DNA from: Pseudomonas oryzicola | GTDB taxonomy: Bacteria > Pseudomonadota > Gammaproteobacteria > Pseudomonadales > Pseudomonadaceae | DNA: 64,000 nucleotides | Assembly (NCBI RefSeq): GCF_014269185.2 | Contig: NZ_JABWRZ020000001.1 | Span: forward strand, 1,017,001 to 1,081,000 | Reading direction: 5' to 3' | Shown here: piece after piece, positions 27,095 through 37,505 of the stretch | How positions within the stretch are numbered: the first letter of the stretch is position 1 | How the letters are laid out: every line of letters starts with the position of its first letter | Made by a program: the position numbers and the translations under genes | The notes under the pieces: generated by a model | The model's input: only the letters and a program-made list of their open reading frames with translations | Database searches by the model: none | Told to the model about the DNA's origin: nothing

Positions 27095-29161
27095 ATGAAC
27101 AACAATAATAGCCTGCTACGCCACATTCCGTGGCTGGCGCTGGCAGTCATAGGAGCCTGCGCGCTGGGTGTGGTTGCCCTGCGTCGCGGCGAGGCGATCA
27201 ATGCCTTGTGGATCGTGGTCGCGGCAGTGGCCATCTACCTGGTCGCCTATCGCTACTACAGCCTGTTCATCGCCACCAAGGTGATGCAACTCGACCCGCG
27301 CCGCGCCACCCCGGCGGTGCTCAACAATGACGGCCTGGACTACGTCCCGACCAACAAACACATTCTTTTCGGCCACCACTTCGCCGCCATCGCCGGTGCA
27401 GGCCCATTGGTCGGCCCGGTACTCGCCGCGCAGATGGGCTACCTGCCCGGCACGCTGTGGCTGATCGCCGGCGTGGTACTGGCCGGTGCGGTACAGGACT
27501 TCATGGTCCTGTTCCTGTCTACCCGCCGCAACGGCCGCTCGCTGGGTGACATGGTGCGCGAGGAGATGGGCCGCATCCCCGGCACCATCGCCCTGTTCGG
27601 CTGCTTCCTGATCATGATCATCATCCTTGCGGTGCTGGCGCTGATCGTGGTCAAGGCCCTGGCCGAAAGCCCATGGGGCATGTTCACGGTGATGGCGACC
27701 ATCCCGATCGCGATGTTCATGGGCGTCTACATGCGCTACATCCGCCCGGGCCGCATCGGCGAAATCTCGGTCGTAGGCGTGGTCCTGCTGCTGGCCTCGA
27801 TCTGGCTTGGGGGCCAGATTGCCGCAGATCCGGTGTGGGGCCCGGCGTTCACCTTCACTGGCGTGCAGATCACCTGGATGCTGGTGGGCTACGGCTTCGT
27901 CGCCGCAGTGCTGCCGGTATGGCTGGTGCTGGCACCGCGTGACTACCTGTCGACCTTCCTCAAGATCGGCACCATCGTCGGCCTGGCCATCGGCATCCTG
28001 ATCATTGCGCCCGAGCTGAAAATGCCGGCGCTGACCCAGTTCACCGACGGTACCGGCCCGGTATGGAAGGGTACCCTGTTCCCGTTCCTGTTCATCACCA
28101 TCGCCTGCGGTGCGGTGTCCGGCTTCCACGCGCTGATCTCTTCGGGGACCACGCCCAAGCTGCTGGACAACGAAACCAACGCGCGCTACATCGGCTACGG
28201 CGGCATGCTGATGGAATCGTTCGTCGCCATCATGGCCATGGTCGCCGCCTCGGTGATCGAGCCAGGCGTGTACTTTGCCATGAACAGCCCGGCCGCCGTG
28301 GTCGGTGCCGACGTGGCATCGGTGGCGCAAACGGTCAGCAGCTGGGGCTTCCTGATCACCCCGGAACAGCTCGAGGCCACGGCCCGCGACATCGGCGAGC
28401 ACACCGTCCTGGCACGTGCCGGTGGTGCGCCGACGCTGGCGGTGGGCATCGCGCAGATCCTGCACCAGGTGCTGCCGGGTGAGAACACCATGGCCTTCTG
28501 GTACCACTTCGCGATCCTGTTCGAGGCGCTGTTCATCCTCACCGCGGTCGACGCCGGCACCCGCGCCGGGCGCTTCATGCTGCAGGACCTGCTGGGCAGC
28601 TTCGTGCCGGCACTCAAGCGTACCGAGTCGTGGACTGCCAACCTGATCGGCACCGCCGGCTGCGTGGCCCTGTGGGGCTATCTGCTGTACCAGGGCGTGA
28701 TCGACCCGCTGGGCGGCATCAACACGCTGTGGCCGCTGTTCGGCATCTCCAACCAGATGCTGGCCGGTATCGCCCTGATGCTCGGCACCGTGGTGCTGAT
28801 CAAGATGAAGCGCCAGCGCTATGTCTGGGTCACGCTGCTGCCGGCCGTGTGGCTGCTGATCTGTACCACCACTGCAGGCCTGATCAAGCTGTTCGACCCG
28901 AACCCGGCGGTGGGCTTCCTGGCCCTGGCCAAGAAGTACAGCACCGCACTGGAAGCCGGCCAGGTACTGGCCCCGGCCAAGGACATCGGGCAGATGCAGC
29001 ACGTGATCTTCAACGCCTACACCAATGCCGGCCTGACTGTGTTGTTCCTGGTGGTGGTGTTCAGTGTGCTGTTCTTCGCCGTCAAGGTCGGTTTCGCCGC
29101 CCTTGGCCGCAAGGAGCGTACCGACAAGGAAACCCCGTTCCAGGCCCTGCCTGACGCTTGA
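27095..29161 (+). CDS. cstA: Carbon starvation protein CstA (pyruvate/peptide transporter)
   Basis: A 688-residue integral membrane protein with about 16-18 helices. Diagnostic stretches are [20 protein letters not shown] near residue 90, [35 protein letters not shown] and [21 protein letters not shown]. coli CstA/BtsT members take up pyruvate or peptides when preferred carbon is limiting. ATG 27095 (MNNNNSLL) is chosen; the frame is open from 27056. A ybdD-like gene follows after 13 bp, the usual cstA operon partner. Confidence 0.96.
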   Translation: MNNNNSLLRHIPWLALAVIGACALGVVALRRGEAINALWIVVAAVAIYLVAYRYYSLFIATKVMQLDPRRATPAVLNNDGLDYVPTNKHILFGHHFAAIAGAGPLVGPVLAAQMGYLPGTLWLIAGVVLAGAVQDFMVLFLSTRRNGRSLGDMVREEMGRIPGTIALFGCFLIMIIILAVLALIVVKALAESPWGMFTVMATIPIAMFMGVYMRYIRPGRIGEISVVGVVLLLASIWLGGQIAADPVWGPAFTFTGVQITWMLVGYGFVAAVLPVWLVLAPRDYLSTFLKIGTIVGLAIGILIIAPELKMPALTQFTDGTGPVWKGTLFPFLFITIACGAVSGFHALISSGTTPKLLDNETNARYIGYGGMLMESFVAIMAMVAASVIEPGVYFAMNSPAAVVGADVASVAQTVSSWGFLITPEQLEATARDIGEHTVLARAGGAPTLAVGIAQILHQVLPGENTMAFWYHFAILFEALFILTAVDAGTRAGRFMLQDLLGSFVPALKRTESWTANLIGTAGCVALWGYLLYQGVIDPLGGINTLWPLFGISNQMLAGIALMLGTVVLIKMKRQRYVWVTLLPAVWLLICTTTAGLIKLFDPNPAVGFLALAKKYSTALEAGQVLAPAKDIGQMQHVIFNAYTNAGLTVLFLVVVFSVLFFAVKVGFAALGRKERTDKETPFQALPDA

Positions 29162-29174
29162 GAGGACTGCTGCG

Positions 29175-29372
29175 ATGTTCAACGACCTGGGTCGACTGGG
29201 TAAATACCTGGGGCAGGCAGCCCGCCTGATGGTCGGCATGCCCGACTACGACAACTATGTCGAGCACATGCAGACCAAGCACCCGGACAAGCCGGTCATG
29301 ACGTACGAGGCGTTCTTCCGTGAACGTCAGGAAGCGCGTTATGGTGGCAAGTCCGGGCCCAAGTGCTGTTGA
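29175..29372 (+). CDS. YbdD/YjiX-family small protein
   Basis: A 65-residue protein starting [20 protein letters not shown], with the family core [37 protein letters not shown] and a C-terminal Cys-Cys. Proteins of this family are encoded behind cstA/btsT transporters and appear needed for transport. It lies 13 bp after cstA, so it is cotranscribed. Confidence 0.92.
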   Translation: MFNDLGRLGKYLGQAARLMVGMPDYDNYVEHMQTKHPDKPVMTYEAFFRERQEARYGGKSGPKCC

Positions 29373-29394
29373 TCCTCAAGCATTGACCTGTCCC

Positions 29395-29488
29395 GGCCTC
29401 ATCGCCGGCAAACCGGCTCCCACCGCTACCCCACCGCCTTCAAGCGCCGGTGGGCCGCGGTGGGAGCCGGTTTGCTGGCGATGGGGCC
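29395..29488. repeat. Inverted REP pair between ybdD and the CobW-type gene
   Basis: Arms 29395-29425 and 29458-29488 are 31-bp inverted copies with two mismatches and the core GGCAAACCGGCTCCCACCG. They are separated by 32 bp. Confidence 0.75.
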
Positions 29489-29518
29489 ATTGTTTTTTCC
29501 GCTCAGGAGATGTTCTGC

Positions 29519-30496
29519 GTGCAGACGCCTATTCCCGTAACCGTACTCACCGGCTTCCTCGGCGCTGGCAAGACCACTCTGCTCAAGTTCATGCTCAAGG
29601 CCGAGCATGGCCTGAAGATCGCCGTGATCGAGAACGAATTCAGCGAGGCCGGCATCGACAGCCAGCTGCTCGGCGACGAGCCGGTGCAGGTGATGACGCT
29701 GGCCAACGGCTGCGTGTGCTGCAGCATCCATGGCGACCTGACCCGTGCCCTGTACCTGCTGCTCGAACGCCTGGATGCAGGTGAGATCGCCTTCGACCGC
29801 CTGGTGATCGAATGTACCGGCCTGGCCGACCCGGCGCCGGTGGCACAAACCTTCTTCATCGATGAAGAGCTGCGTGAGCGCTATATCCTCGACGGTATCA
29901 TCACCCTGGTCGATGCCGCCCATGCCGAGCTACACCTGACCCAGGCCATTGCCCAGGCCCAGGTCGGCTTTGCCGATCGCCTGCTGCTGAGCAAGACCGA
30001 CCTGGTCGAGCCGGCTGTGGTCGAGGCCCTGGGCGAGCGCCTGGCACGCATCAATGGCCGTGCGGCGATCCGCGTGGTCGAGCATGGCCGCATCGACCTG
30101 GCGGAACTGCTGGATGTGCGTGGCTTCAACCTCAACCCCGATCTGGGCACGAACCTGAAGCCAGCGTTACGCCCGCTGCTCAAGCCCGCTACCCCGGACC
30201 GCATCTCGACGTTGGTGCTGCGCACGCAAACCGCTTTGGACATCGACCGCCTCAGCGACTTCATGAACGAGTTGCTGGAAACCCACGGCAAGCAGCTGTT
30301 GCGCTACAAGGGCGTGCTGAACATTGCCGGTGAGGCGCGCAAGCTGGTGTTCCAGGGCGTGCTCAAGCTCTACGGCTTCGATTGGGATGTCGAATGGGCC
30401 GAAGGTGAAACCCGCGAAAGCGTGATGGTGTTTATCGCCGACGAACTGCCCGAAGCTACGATTCGGGCTGGGTTCGAGGCGCTGGCTGCGGACTGA
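29519..30496 (+). CDS. CobW/G3E-family metallochaperone GTPase (YjiA-like)
   Basis: A 325-residue P-loop GTPase. It has Walker A GFLGAGKTTLLK at the N-terminus, metal-binding CVCC in NGCVCCSIHGDL near residue 64, IECTGLADPAP as switch/Walker B, SKTDLV (NKxD-like) near 158, and a C-terminal CobW_C domain (GKQLLRYKGVLNIAG). E. coli yjiA lies beside yjiX/btsT, and here the gene likewise follows cstA-ybdD. GTG 29519 sits 9 nt after AGGAG and is preferred; ATG 29510 abuts the Shine-Dalgarno. Its 3' end overlaps the convergent MTHFR-like gene by 41 bp. Confidence 0.9.
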   Translation: MQTPIPVTVLTGFLGAGKTTLLKFMLKAEHGLKIAVIENEFSEAGIDSQLLGDEPVQVMTLANGCVCCSIHGDLTRALYLLLERLDAGEIAFDRLVIECTGLADPAPVAQTFFIDEELRERYILDGIITLVDAAHAELHLTQAIAQAQVGFADRLLLSKTDLVEPAVVEALGERLARINGRAAIRVVEHGRIDLAELLDVRGFNLNPDLGTNLKPALRPLLKPATPDRISTLVLRTQTALDIDRLSDFMNELLETHGKQLLRYKGVLNIAGEARKLVFQGVLKLYGFDWDVEWAEGETRESVMVFIADELPEATIRAGFEALAAD

Positions 30497-31943
30497 GCTG
30501 GCGCGGCGTCTGCGCCTGAAACCATTGCGGCCATGAGCTGCGATGGCGTGTCCCGGCCTCGATGCACGGGATCAGGCGCTCGCTCAGCACCGCCGTCTGC
30601 CGTACCGCTTTGGCCGTGCGGTACTTGACGCTGTGTATGCACTCGCGATCGCCGAACTCGCAGCGGTTCAGCGCGGTACCGCCGCATGGGCCGTTGGCCA
30701 GGCCCTTGGGGCAGGTTTCCGGGCAGATGTACAAGGTGTCTTCCAGGCGGCAACGGCCGCAGGTGTCACAGCCTACCAGCGGACGCTTCACCGCGCGTTC
30801 CACCGTGTGCAGCAACTGCGCGCCAAGGCGCGTGGCCCACACCGGGTGACGCACGGCCCAGCCAAATGCCTTGCTCAGGCCGTTGCGGCGGCTGAACAGC
30901 AGCGCATGCATGCCATGCATCAAGTGATAGTGCGCCTTTTCCGCGAACGAGGCATCGACCCGTGATTCGCCCTGGCGCCAGCCTGCCTGTGGCGGGTGGA
31001 AACTCACCGCCGGCAGGCCAGGCATCTGCCAACAGGCTTGCCAGGCCGGTGCCCATTGTTCCAGCGTCTGGATGTGCGCTTGCCAGTGCTCGACGCGTGC
31101 TTCCAGCGCGAGCAACTGCTTCAGTTCGTGGATACCTGACAGGTGCACACCGGCATAGCCCATCAGCTTGACACCGATGATCTGCAAGGCCAGGCGGTCA
31201 ATGCTGCGTGCCTGGGCAAAGGCCTTGGACTGGCCTGCTTCAGCTTCGAGCAGGTCGCGCATGGACGGCGTGACGGTCACCCCGGCGACATGGTCGAGCA
31301 TCGCCGCCCGCCCATGGGTAAGGCTCATGAGGCAGGCCAGCATCGGCCTCGGTGTGGCCTGGCGACTCATCCAGTGCATGGCTTCCTGGTGTTTGCCGGC
31401 ATCGAAGCCCAGTTGCAGGGTGAAAAAATCGGCGCCGGCCGCCAGCTTTTTCTCGGCCTTGAAGTACTGGGCGCCGCCTTCCTCCTCGCAGTACTTGAAC
31501 GGGTTGAGGGCTGCGCCGAGCAGCCAGTGCGGGCAGGCCTGGCGGGCAATCTGGAGGGCGGCGACCGACTCCAGGTAGCGCACCGGGCGTTGCCCAGGCT
31601 GATGGCCGGGCAGGCGGTCGCCGGTCAACAGCAGCAGCTGGTCGAGGCCGGCTGCATCCATGCGTTGCAGTTGGGCGAGCAGGTGATGACGTTCACGGTC
31701 CTTGCCGGAGAAATGCGGCAGGGCCGGTACCGGGTTGCTGAAGGAGGCGAGAGCGTCCAGCGGTGACATGTCCAGCGGGCTGCCGACGCGGTCGCCGATG
31801 GCCACGGTCATTGGCCAGCCGCACAGATGCGCGCGGGCCAGGATCGCGTCCATGGCGGCGAAGCGTTCTGTGGAGGGCTTGGGGACGAACTCCATGACGC
31901 AGACGAAGGTGTTTTCGCGCAGCGCGGTTTTCAGCAGGCTCAT
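30456..31943 (-). CDS. Methylenetetrahydrofolate reductase-like protein with MetV-like cysteine-rich C-terminus
   Basis: A 495-residue protein. Residues about 1-300 are a TIM-barrel MTHFR domain: VCVMEFVPKPSTERF at the start, LLLLTGDRLPGHQPG, GAALNPF and GADFFTLQLGFD. Residues about 395-450 hold a cysteine cluster (CDTCGRC, then ICPETCPKG and GPCGG), resembling the C-terminal domain of acetogen MetV. The last 45 residues are Pro/Gln/Ser rich and overlap the convergent GTPase gene. It is divergent from metE by 315 bp, which suggests a role in supplying or recycling methyl-tetrahydrofolate. It differs from canonical MetF (about 280 aa, no Cys-rich tail). Cofactor and reaction direction are not established. 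Confidence 0.82.
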   Translation of the reverse strand: MSLLKTALRENTFVCVMEFVPKPSTERFAAMDAILARAHLCGWPMTVAIGDRVGSPLDMSPLDALASFSNPVPALPHFSGKDRERHHLLAQLQRMDAAGLDQLLLLTGDRLPGHQPGQRPVRYLESVAALQIARQACPHWLLGAALNPFKYCEEEGGAQYFKAEKKLAAGADFFTLQLGFDAGKHQEAMHWMSRQATPRPMLACLMSLTHGRAAMLDHVAGVTVTPSMRDLLEAEAGQSKAFAQARSIDRLALQIIGVKLMGYAGVHLSGIHELKQLLALEARVEHWQAHIQTLEQWAPAWQACWQMPGLPAVSFHPPQAGWRQGESRVDASFAEKAHYHLMHGMHALLFSRRNGLSKAFGWAVRHPVWATRLGAQLLHTVERAVKRPLVGCDTCGRCRLEDTLYICPETCPKGLANGPCGGTALNRCEFGDRECIHSVKYRTAKAVRQTAVLSERLIPCIEAGTRHRSSWPQWFQAQTPRQLSPQPAPRTQPES

Positions 31944-32050
31944 GGGGCCGGGTACCTGGTTTGGTCAGGGTGGCATTGTGCGGCAGAAGGCGGGTGCGGT
32001 CATGTCCGGATGCGCAGGGTGGTGCTCTGAATGAGACATCCGGGTTTGCC

Positions 32051-32137
32051 TGTGCCGGCCCTTTCGCGGCTAAAGCCGCTCCCACAGGGTGGCGCGGTAC
32101 CTGTAGGAGCGGCTTTAGCCGCGAAAGGGCCAGTACA
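32051..32137. repeat. Inverted REP pair upstream of metE
   Basis: Two 37-bp arms (32051-32087 and 32101-32137) are inverted copies with three mismatches, with core TTTCGCGGCTAAAGCCGCTC. Only 13 bp separate them, so a very stable cruciform or RNA stem can form. Confidence 0.85.
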
Positions 32138-32165
32138 GGCAGTACAAATTCACAAACATGAGAAA

Positions 32166-32206
32166 ATCTTGAGTTCATCTTAAATTTAATGAGTTTGTCT
32201 CAAGAT
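32166..32206. promoter_or_regulatory. Inverted repeat in the metE promoter
   Basis: ATCTTGAG (32166-32173) and CTCAAGAT (32199-32206) are a perfect 8-bp inverted repeat around an AT-rich 25-bp spacer, which itself contains TCAT-N10-ATGA. It lies about 53 bp before the metE ATG. A MetR-type activator site is a reasonable guess only. Confidence 0.5.
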
Positions 32207-32258
32207 GCCGGTGCCCGGAAAATCCCCTCATTCATTTATGCATGCTGAGGGACAAGAC

Positions 32259-34550
32259 ATGGCACTGGCACACAATCTGGGCTTTCCACGTATCGGCCGC
32301 GACCGCGAGCTGAAAAAGGCCCAGGAAGCCTTCTGGAAGGGCGAACTCGACGAAGCCGGCCTGCGCGCCGTCGGCCGCGAGCTGCGTGCCCGCCACTGGC
32401 AGGTGCAGAAAGACGCCGGCATCGAATTGCTGCCGGTCGGCGACTTCGCCTGGTACGACCAGGTACTGACCCACTCGTTGACTTTCGGCGTCATCCCCCA
32501 GCGCTTTGCCAGCAACGGCGCTGCCCGGCCCACCCTGCAAACCCTGTTCGCCATGGCCCGTGGTGCCGTCGGAGACAGCTGCTGTGGCGGCGCCCACGCC
32601 CAGGAAATGACCAAGTGGTTCGACACCAATTACCACTATCTGGTCCCCGAATTCACCGCCGACCAGCAGTTCGCCCTCAGCTGGGAGCAGTTGTTCGAAG
32701 AAGTGGACGAAGCCCACGCCCTTGGCCACACGGTCAAGCCGGTAGTGATTGGCCCGCTGACCTACTTGTGGCTGGGCAAGGCCAAGGGCGGCGATTTCGA
32801 CAAACTGGAGCTGCTCGATCGTCTGTTGCCGCTGTATGACCAGATCCTCAACCGCCTGGCTGCCCAGGGAGTGGAATGGGTGCAGCTGGATGAGCCGATC
32901 CTGGCCCTGGACCTGCCCCAGAACTGGAAGAACGCCTACGAGCGTGTCTACAACATCATTCAGCGCGCGCCGCTGAAGAAGCTGATCGCCACTTACTTCG
33001 GCGGCCTGGAAGACAACCTTGGCCTGGCCGCCAACCTGCCGGTCGATGGCCTGCATATCGACCTGGTGCGGGCGCCGGAGCAGTACCCGACCATCCTCGA
33101 CCGCCTGCCGGCCTACAAGGTGCTGTCGCTGGGCCTGGTCAACGGCCGCAATGTCTGGCGCTGCGACCTGGAGCAGGCGCTGGAGGTACTGCGCCACGCC
33201 CATGAACGCCTTGGCGACCGGCTGTGGGTGGCACCGTCCTGCTCGCTGCTGCACAGCCCGGTGGATCTGGAACGTGAAGACCAGCTGGATGCCGAGCTGC
33301 AAAGCTGGCTGGCCTTTGCCGTGCAGAAGTGCCAGGAGGTGGCGCTGCTGGCCAAGGCCATCGATGACCCGCGGGCCGCGGATGTCGCCGCTGCCCTGGC
33401 GCAGAGCCGGGCCGTGCAGGCCAGCCGCGCTGCTTCACCACGCATCCACAAACCCGCCGTGCAAGCCCGCCTGGCCGCAATCAAGCCCGCCGACAGCCAG
33501 CGCCAGTCGGCGTTTGCCCAGCGTATCGGCAAGCAGCGTGCGCGGCTCGGCCTGCCAGCGTTCCCGACCACAACCATTGGTTCGTTCCCGCAGACGTCGG
33601 CGATTCGCCTGGCACGCCAGGCCTACCGGCAAGGCAGGCTGACCGAGGCCGATTATGTCGAGGCCATGCACAGCGAGATCCGCCATGCGGTGCAAATCCA
33701 GGAAGACCTGGGCCTGGATGTGCTGGTACACGGCGAGGCCGAGCGCAACGACATGGTCGAGTACTTCGCCGAGCAGCTCGATGGCTATGCCTTCACCCGC
33801 TTCGGCTGGGTACAGAGCTATGGCTCGCGCTGCGTGAAGCCGGCGGTAATCGTTGGCGACCTGAGCCGGCCGAAGGCCATGACCGTGGAATGGATCACGT
33901 ATGCCCAGGGCCTGACCGGTAAGGTGATGAAGGGCATGCTGACCGGCCCGGTGACCATGCTGATGTGGTCGTTCCCACGCGAGGACGTCAGCCGCGAGGT
34001 GCAGGCGCGTCAGCTGGCATTGGCGATCCGCGACGAAGTACTCGACCTGGAAGCGGCGGGGATCCGGATCGTGCAGATCGACGAAGCGGCCTTCCGCGAA
34101 GGCCTGCCGCTGCGCCACGGCGCCTGGGCCCATTACCTGGAGTGGGCTACCGAGGCTTTCCGCCTGTGTGCCTCGGGCGTGCGCGACGAAACCCAGATTC
34201 ACACCCACATGTGCTACAGCGAGTTCAATGACGTGATCGAGTCGATCGCGGCAATGGATGCCGACGTGATCACCATCGAGACTTCGCGTTCGGACATGGA
34301 ATTGCTGGCGGCATTCGAGCGGTTTGCCTACCCCAACGAGATCGGCCCGGGGGTGTACGACATCCACTCGCCGCGGGTGCCGAGCCGCGAGGAAATGGTC
34401 AAGCTGTTGCGCAAGGCGGCCCGGCGTATCCCCGCCGAACGCCTGTGGGTCAACCCGGATTGCGGGCTGAAGACCCGTGGCTGGCCGGAGACCGAGGCAG
34501 CGCTGATCAATATGGTTGCTGCTGCCCGCGAGCTGCGTACCAGTGCCTGA
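32259..34550 (+). CDS. metE: Cobalamin-independent methionine synthase MetE
   Basis: A 763-residue zinc enzyme transferring methyl from 5-methyl-tetrahydropteroyltriglutamate to homocysteine. It has two barrels: the N-terminal one starts [20 protein letters not shown]; the C-terminal one carries the zinc ligands in [10 protein letters not shown] (His, Cys; about residue 648), the following Glu, and the Cys of NPDCGLKTR (about 734). [12 protein letters not shown] opens the C-terminal half. ATG 32259 is the family start; the frame is open to 32205. It is divergent from the MTHFR-like gene. Confidence 0.97.
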   Translation: MALAHNLGFPRIGRDRELKKAQEAFWKGELDEAGLRAVGRELRARHWQVQKDAGIELLPVGDFAWYDQVLTHSLTFGVIPQRFASNGAARPTLQTLFAMARGAVGDSCCGGAHAQEMTKWFDTNYHYLVPEFTADQQFALSWEQLFEEVDEAHALGHTVKPVVIGPLTYLWLGKAKGGDFDKLELLDRLLPLYDQILNRLAAQGVEWVQLDEPILALDLPQNWKNAYERVYNIIQRAPLKKLIATYFGGLEDNLGLAANLPVDGLHIDLVRAPEQYPTILDRLPAYKVLSLGLVNGRNVWRCDLEQALEVLRHAHERLGDRLWVAPSCSLLHSPVDLEREDQLDAELQSWLAFAVQKCQEVALLAKAIDDPRAADVAAALAQSRAVQASRAASPRIHKPAVQARLAAIKPADSQRQSAFAQRIGKQRARLGLPAFPTTTIGSFPQTSAIRLARQAYRQGRLTEADYVEAMHSEIRHAVQIQEDLGLDVLVHGEAERNDMVEYFAEQLDGYAFTRFGWVQSYGSRCVKPAVIVGDLSRPKAMTVEWITYAQGLTGKVMKGMLTGPVTMLMWSFPREDVSREVQARQLALAIRDEVLDLEAAGIRIVQIDEAAFREGLPLRHGAWAHYLEWATEAFRLCASGVRDETQIHTHMCYSEFNDVIESIAAMDADVITIETSRSDMELLAAFERFAYPNEIGPGVYDIHSPRVPSREEMVKLLRKAARRIPAERLWVNPDCGLKTRGWPETEAALINMVAAARELRTSA

Positions 34551-34568
34551 TCTGTTGTAGCCTGTGCC

Positions 34569-34600
34569 GGCCTCTTCGCGGGGTTACCCGCGAAGAGGCC
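34569..34600. repeat. REP hairpin (perfect 14-bp stem)
   Basis: GGCCTCTTCGCGGG and CCCGCGAAGAGGCC form a perfect 14-bp stem with a 4-nt loop. It lies between convergent metE and thiolase genes, so it may also act as a bidirectional terminator. Confidence 0.85.
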
Positions 34601-34624
34601 GGGCCTGCCCGAATCGAGTGGTGA

Positions 34625-35803
34625 TCAGCGCTCGATCGCCAACGCCACGCCTTGCCCGCCACCGATGCACAGGGTGGCCAGGCCTTTTTTGGCATCGCGC
34701 TTGATCATTTCGTGCAGCAGGGTCACCAGCACCCGGCATCCGGACGCCCCGATCGGATGGCCGAGGGCAATTGCTCCACCATTGACGTTCACCCGCGCCG
34801 CATCCCACGCCAGCGCCTTGCCCACCGCCAGCGCCTGCGCGGCGAAGGCTTCGTTGGCTTCGATCAGGTCCAGTTCGGCCAGCTGCCATCCGGCTTTGTC
34901 CAGGCAACGCTGGGTCGCGCAAACCGGGCCGATACCCATGATCGCCGGGTCTACGCCAGCACTGGCATAGGCTGCAATCCTGGCCAGCACCGGCAAACCC
35001 AGGGCCTCGGCCTTGGCGGCACTCATCAACATCACGGCGGCAGCGCCATCGTTCAGGCTGGAGGCGTTGCCGGCGGTGACGCTGCCGTCCTTCCTGAACG
35101 CCGGGCGCAGTTTGCCCAGGGACTCGGTGGTGGTGTCCTGGCGTGGTTGTTCGTCCCGCGCGAAGACCTTGGGCTCACCCTTCTTCTGCGGCAGCATGAT
35201 CGGCGTGATCTCATCATCGAAGCGGCCCGCCTCGATCGCCGCCACCGCCTTGCGCTGCGACTCGGCGGCAAAGGCGTCCTGCTGCTCACGGCTGAGGCCG
35301 TACTTGTCCACCAGGTTTTCCGCCGTGATACCCATGTGATAGTCGTTGAAAGCGTCCCACAGGCCGTCGCTGATCATGCTGTCGATCAGCTGGCCGTGGC
35401 CCATGCGCTGGCCGGTGCGGGCCGAGGGCATCACGTAGGGGGCGAGGCTCATGTTCTCCTGGCCTCCGGCGATGACCACCTCGGCATCACCGCAACGGAT
35501 GGCCTGGGCTGCCAGGTGCAGGGCCTTGAGGCCCGAACCGCAGACCTTGTTCAGGGTCAGCGCCGGTACGCTGTAGGGCAGGCCGGCCTTGATCGCAGCC
35601 TGGCGTGCCGGGTTCTGCCCGGCACCGGCGGTAAGCACCTGGCCGAGGATCACTTCATCGACCTGCGCCGGCTCCAGCCCGGTCTGCTCCAGCAGGCGCT
35701 TGATCACGGCGGCACCGAGGTCTACCGCAGGGACTGTGGCGAGGGCGCCCTGGAAACTGCCGATGGCGGTACGGGTTGCAGCGACGATAACCACGTCGTT
35801 CAT
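34625..35803 (-). CDS. Acetyl-CoA acetyltransferase (thiolase)
   Basis: A 392-residue thiolase II. The nucleophile is Cys88 ([13 protein letters not shown]), the catalytic His is in [14 protein letters not shown] (about residue 348), and the second Cys is in [10 protein letters not shown] (about 378). Length and motifs match biosynthetic AtoB/PhaA enzymes that join two acetyl-CoA to acetoacetyl-CoA. ATG 35803 has GGAG upstream; the frame is open to 35911. Its neighbour fabV reduces enoyl thioesters, but the two are divergent and a shared pathway is unproven. Confidence 0.94.
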   Translation of the reverse strand: MNDVVIVAATRTAIGSFQGALATVPAVDLGAAVIKRLLEQTGLEPAQVDEVILGQVLTAGAGQNPARQAAIKAGLPYSVPALTLNKVCGSGLKALHLAAQAIRCGDAEVVIAGGQENMSLAPYVMPSARTGQRMGHGQLIDSMISDGLWDAFNDYHMGITAENLVDKYGLSREQQDAFAAESQRKAVAAIEAGRFDDEITPIMLPQKKGEPKVFARDEQPRQDTTTESLGKLRPAFRKDGSVTAGNASSLNDGAAAVMLMSAAKAEALGLPVLARIAAYASAGVDPAIMGIGPVCATQRCLDKAGWQLAELDLIEANEAFAAQALAVGKALAWDAARVNVNGGAIALGHPIGASGCRVLVTLLHEMIKRDAKKGLATLCIGGGQGVALAIER

Positions 35804-36128
35804 GTTGTTGTTCTCCGATGGGCGTAGTGCTTCAAGCATCGGTGGCTTTGGCTCATTTGTTAAGTTTGTTTTTCTTAGCGATTGATGTGGAAATCCAATG
35901 AATAGGCGCAAAGCCGACGCGCATCGGCCCCACGACCGAGTGCACCGGCTGTTGCGCGCCGAACCGCGGCGAAAGGGCCGGTATCGGCGAAGCTCCGTTT
36001 TGCATCCCCCTGATCAGCCCGTAATATGTGTCGGATAACCAGCGAGGGTAGTCTCACCCTCTGATCAATTCATTCGGAATCGCCCAATGGTGGCGCTTCC
36101 CCGGCATAAACCTGACGAGGTACAGACA
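35804..36128. other. Intergenic region between thiolase and fabV
   Basis: 325 bp between divergent genes. The thiolase-proximal part is AT-rich and the middle GC-rich. No convincing coding frame, REP element or clear operator was seen. Confidence 0.6.
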
Positions 36129-37340
36129 TTGGCCATCATTCATCCTAAGGTTCGCGGTTTCATCTGCACCACGACTCACCCGAAGGGCTGCGAGCTCAAC
36201 GTCCGTGACCAGATCGAAGCCACCCGCAAGCTGGGCGTGCGCGAGGATGGCCCGAAGAAGGTCCTGGTCATCGGCGCTTCCAGCGGCTACGGCCTGGCAG
36301 CCCGTATCACCGCGGCGTTCGGCTTCAAGGCCGACACCCTGGGTGTGTTCTTCGAAAAGCCTGGCACCGAGACCAAGGCCGGTACCGCTGGGTGGTACAA
36401 CGCTGCCGCCTTCGACAAGTTCGCCAAGGCCGAAGGCCTGTACAGCAAGTCGATCAACGGTGATGCCTTCTCCGACGAAGCGCGCGCCAAGGTCATCGAG
36501 CTGATCAAGAACGAAATGGGTGGCAAGGTCGACCTGGTCATCTACTCGCTGGCCTCGCCGGTGCGCAAGCTGCCGCAGACCGGTGAACTGGTGCGTTCGG
36601 CGCTGAAACCGATCGGCCAGCCCTACAAGTCGACCGCCATCGACACCAACAAGGACACCATCATCGAGGCCAGCATCGAGCCGGCCACCGAGCAGGAAAT
36701 CCAAGACACCGTTACCGTCATGGGCGGCCAGGACTGGCAGCTGTGGATCGATGCCCTGGCGGGCGCCAACGTGCTGGCCGAAGGCGCCCGCACCGTGGCC
36801 TTCAGCTACATCGGTACCGAAATCACCTGGCCGATCTACTGGCACGGTGCGCTGGGCCAGGCCAAGCAGGACCTGGACGAAACCGCCCTGCGCCTGGACC
36901 AGAAACTGGCCGCTGAAATCAAGGGCGGTGCCAACGTGGCGGTGCTGAAGTCGGTGGTTACCCAGGCCAGTTCGGCCATCCCGGTGATGCCACTGTACCT
37001 GTCGATGGTCTTCAAGATCATGCAGGAGAAGGGTGTTCACGAAGGTACCCAGGACCAGCTGGACCGCATGTTCCGCGACCGCATGTACCGCGCCGACGGT
37101 GCGCCGGCCGAGGTAGATGAGAAGGGCCGTCTGCGCCTGGACGACTGGGAACTGCGTGACGACGTGCAGGATGCCTGCAAGGCCATGTGGCCACAGGTGA
37201 CCACCGAGAATCTGTTCGAGCTGACCGACTATGCCGGTTACAAGAAGCAGTTCCTCAACCTGTTCGGCTTCGAGCGCGCTGACGTCAATTACGACGAAGA
37301 CGTGGCTACCGATGTGAAGTTCGACTGCATCGAGCTGTAA
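36129..37340 (+). CDS. fabV: Trans-2-enoyl-ACP/CoA reductase FabV
   Basis: A 403-residue enoyl reductase of the FabV type, triclosan-resistant, for the last step of fatty acid elongation. The NADH motif is [20 protein letters not shown] near residue 45. The catalytic Tyr-x8-Lys is Tyr237/Lys246 in [10 protein letters not shown]. Homologues start [16 protein letters not shown], so the start is TTG 36129, 8 nt after GAGG; the frame extends to 36087. Length matches the family (about 400). Confidence 0.94.
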   Translation: MAIIHPKVRGFICTTTHPKGCELNVRDQIEATRKLGVREDGPKKVLVIGASSGYGLAARITAAFGFKADTLGVFFEKPGTETKAGTAGWYNAAAFDKFAKAEGLYSKSINGDAFSDEARAKVIELIKNEMGGKVDLVIYSLASPVRKLPQTGELVRSALKPIGQPYKSTAIDTNKDTIIEASIEPATEQEIQDTVTVMGGQDWQLWIDALAGANVLAEGARTVAFSYIGTEITWPIYWHGALGQAKQDLDETALRLDQKLAAEIKGGANVAVLKSVVTQASSAIPVMPLYLSMVFKIMQEKGVHEGTQDQLDRMFRDRMYRADGAPAEVDEKGRLRLDDWELRDDVQDACKAMWPQVTTENLFELTDYAGYKKQFLNLFGFERADVNYDEDVATDVKFDCIEL

Positions 37341-37351
37341 GCTGAAGCTGC

Positions 37352-37457
37352 GCTGGCCTCATTGCCGGCAAGCCAGTTTCCGCACAGAGTGTCCGCAGGC
37401 CTTCAAATTTGCGGAATACCTGTGGGAGCTGGCTTGGCGGTGACAGGGCCAGCACAG
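37352..37457. repeat. Inverted REP pair downstream of fabV
   Basis: Arms near 37352-37387 and 37420-37457 are inverted imperfect copies with GCCAAGCCAG/GGCAAGCCAG and CCCACAG-type ends. They lie between fabV and the hydrolase gene. Confidence 0.6.
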
Positions 37458-37505
37458 GCTGACGATTTTTTGCTAGCTTTGGCGCACGACAACAGGGAAT
37501 GTGCC

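Larger units (their letters stand above)
31944..32258. other. Divergent promoter region of MTHFR-like gene and metE
   Basis: 315 bp holding a REP pair (32051-32137) and an AT-rich promoter segment with an inverted repeat (32166-32206) next to metE. No further coding frame is convincing. Confidence 0.7.

Noticed and set aside
27116..29239. 707-codon open frame on the minus strand opposite cstA
   Set aside because: Antisense shadow: composition is His/Gln/Asp-rich without domains, and CstA is unmistakable on the plus strand.
32205..32258. Upstream start of metE at 32205 adding 18 residues
   Set aside because: The extension overlaps the promoter inverted repeat and has no homologue in Met[13 protein letters not shown] is the standard N-terminus.
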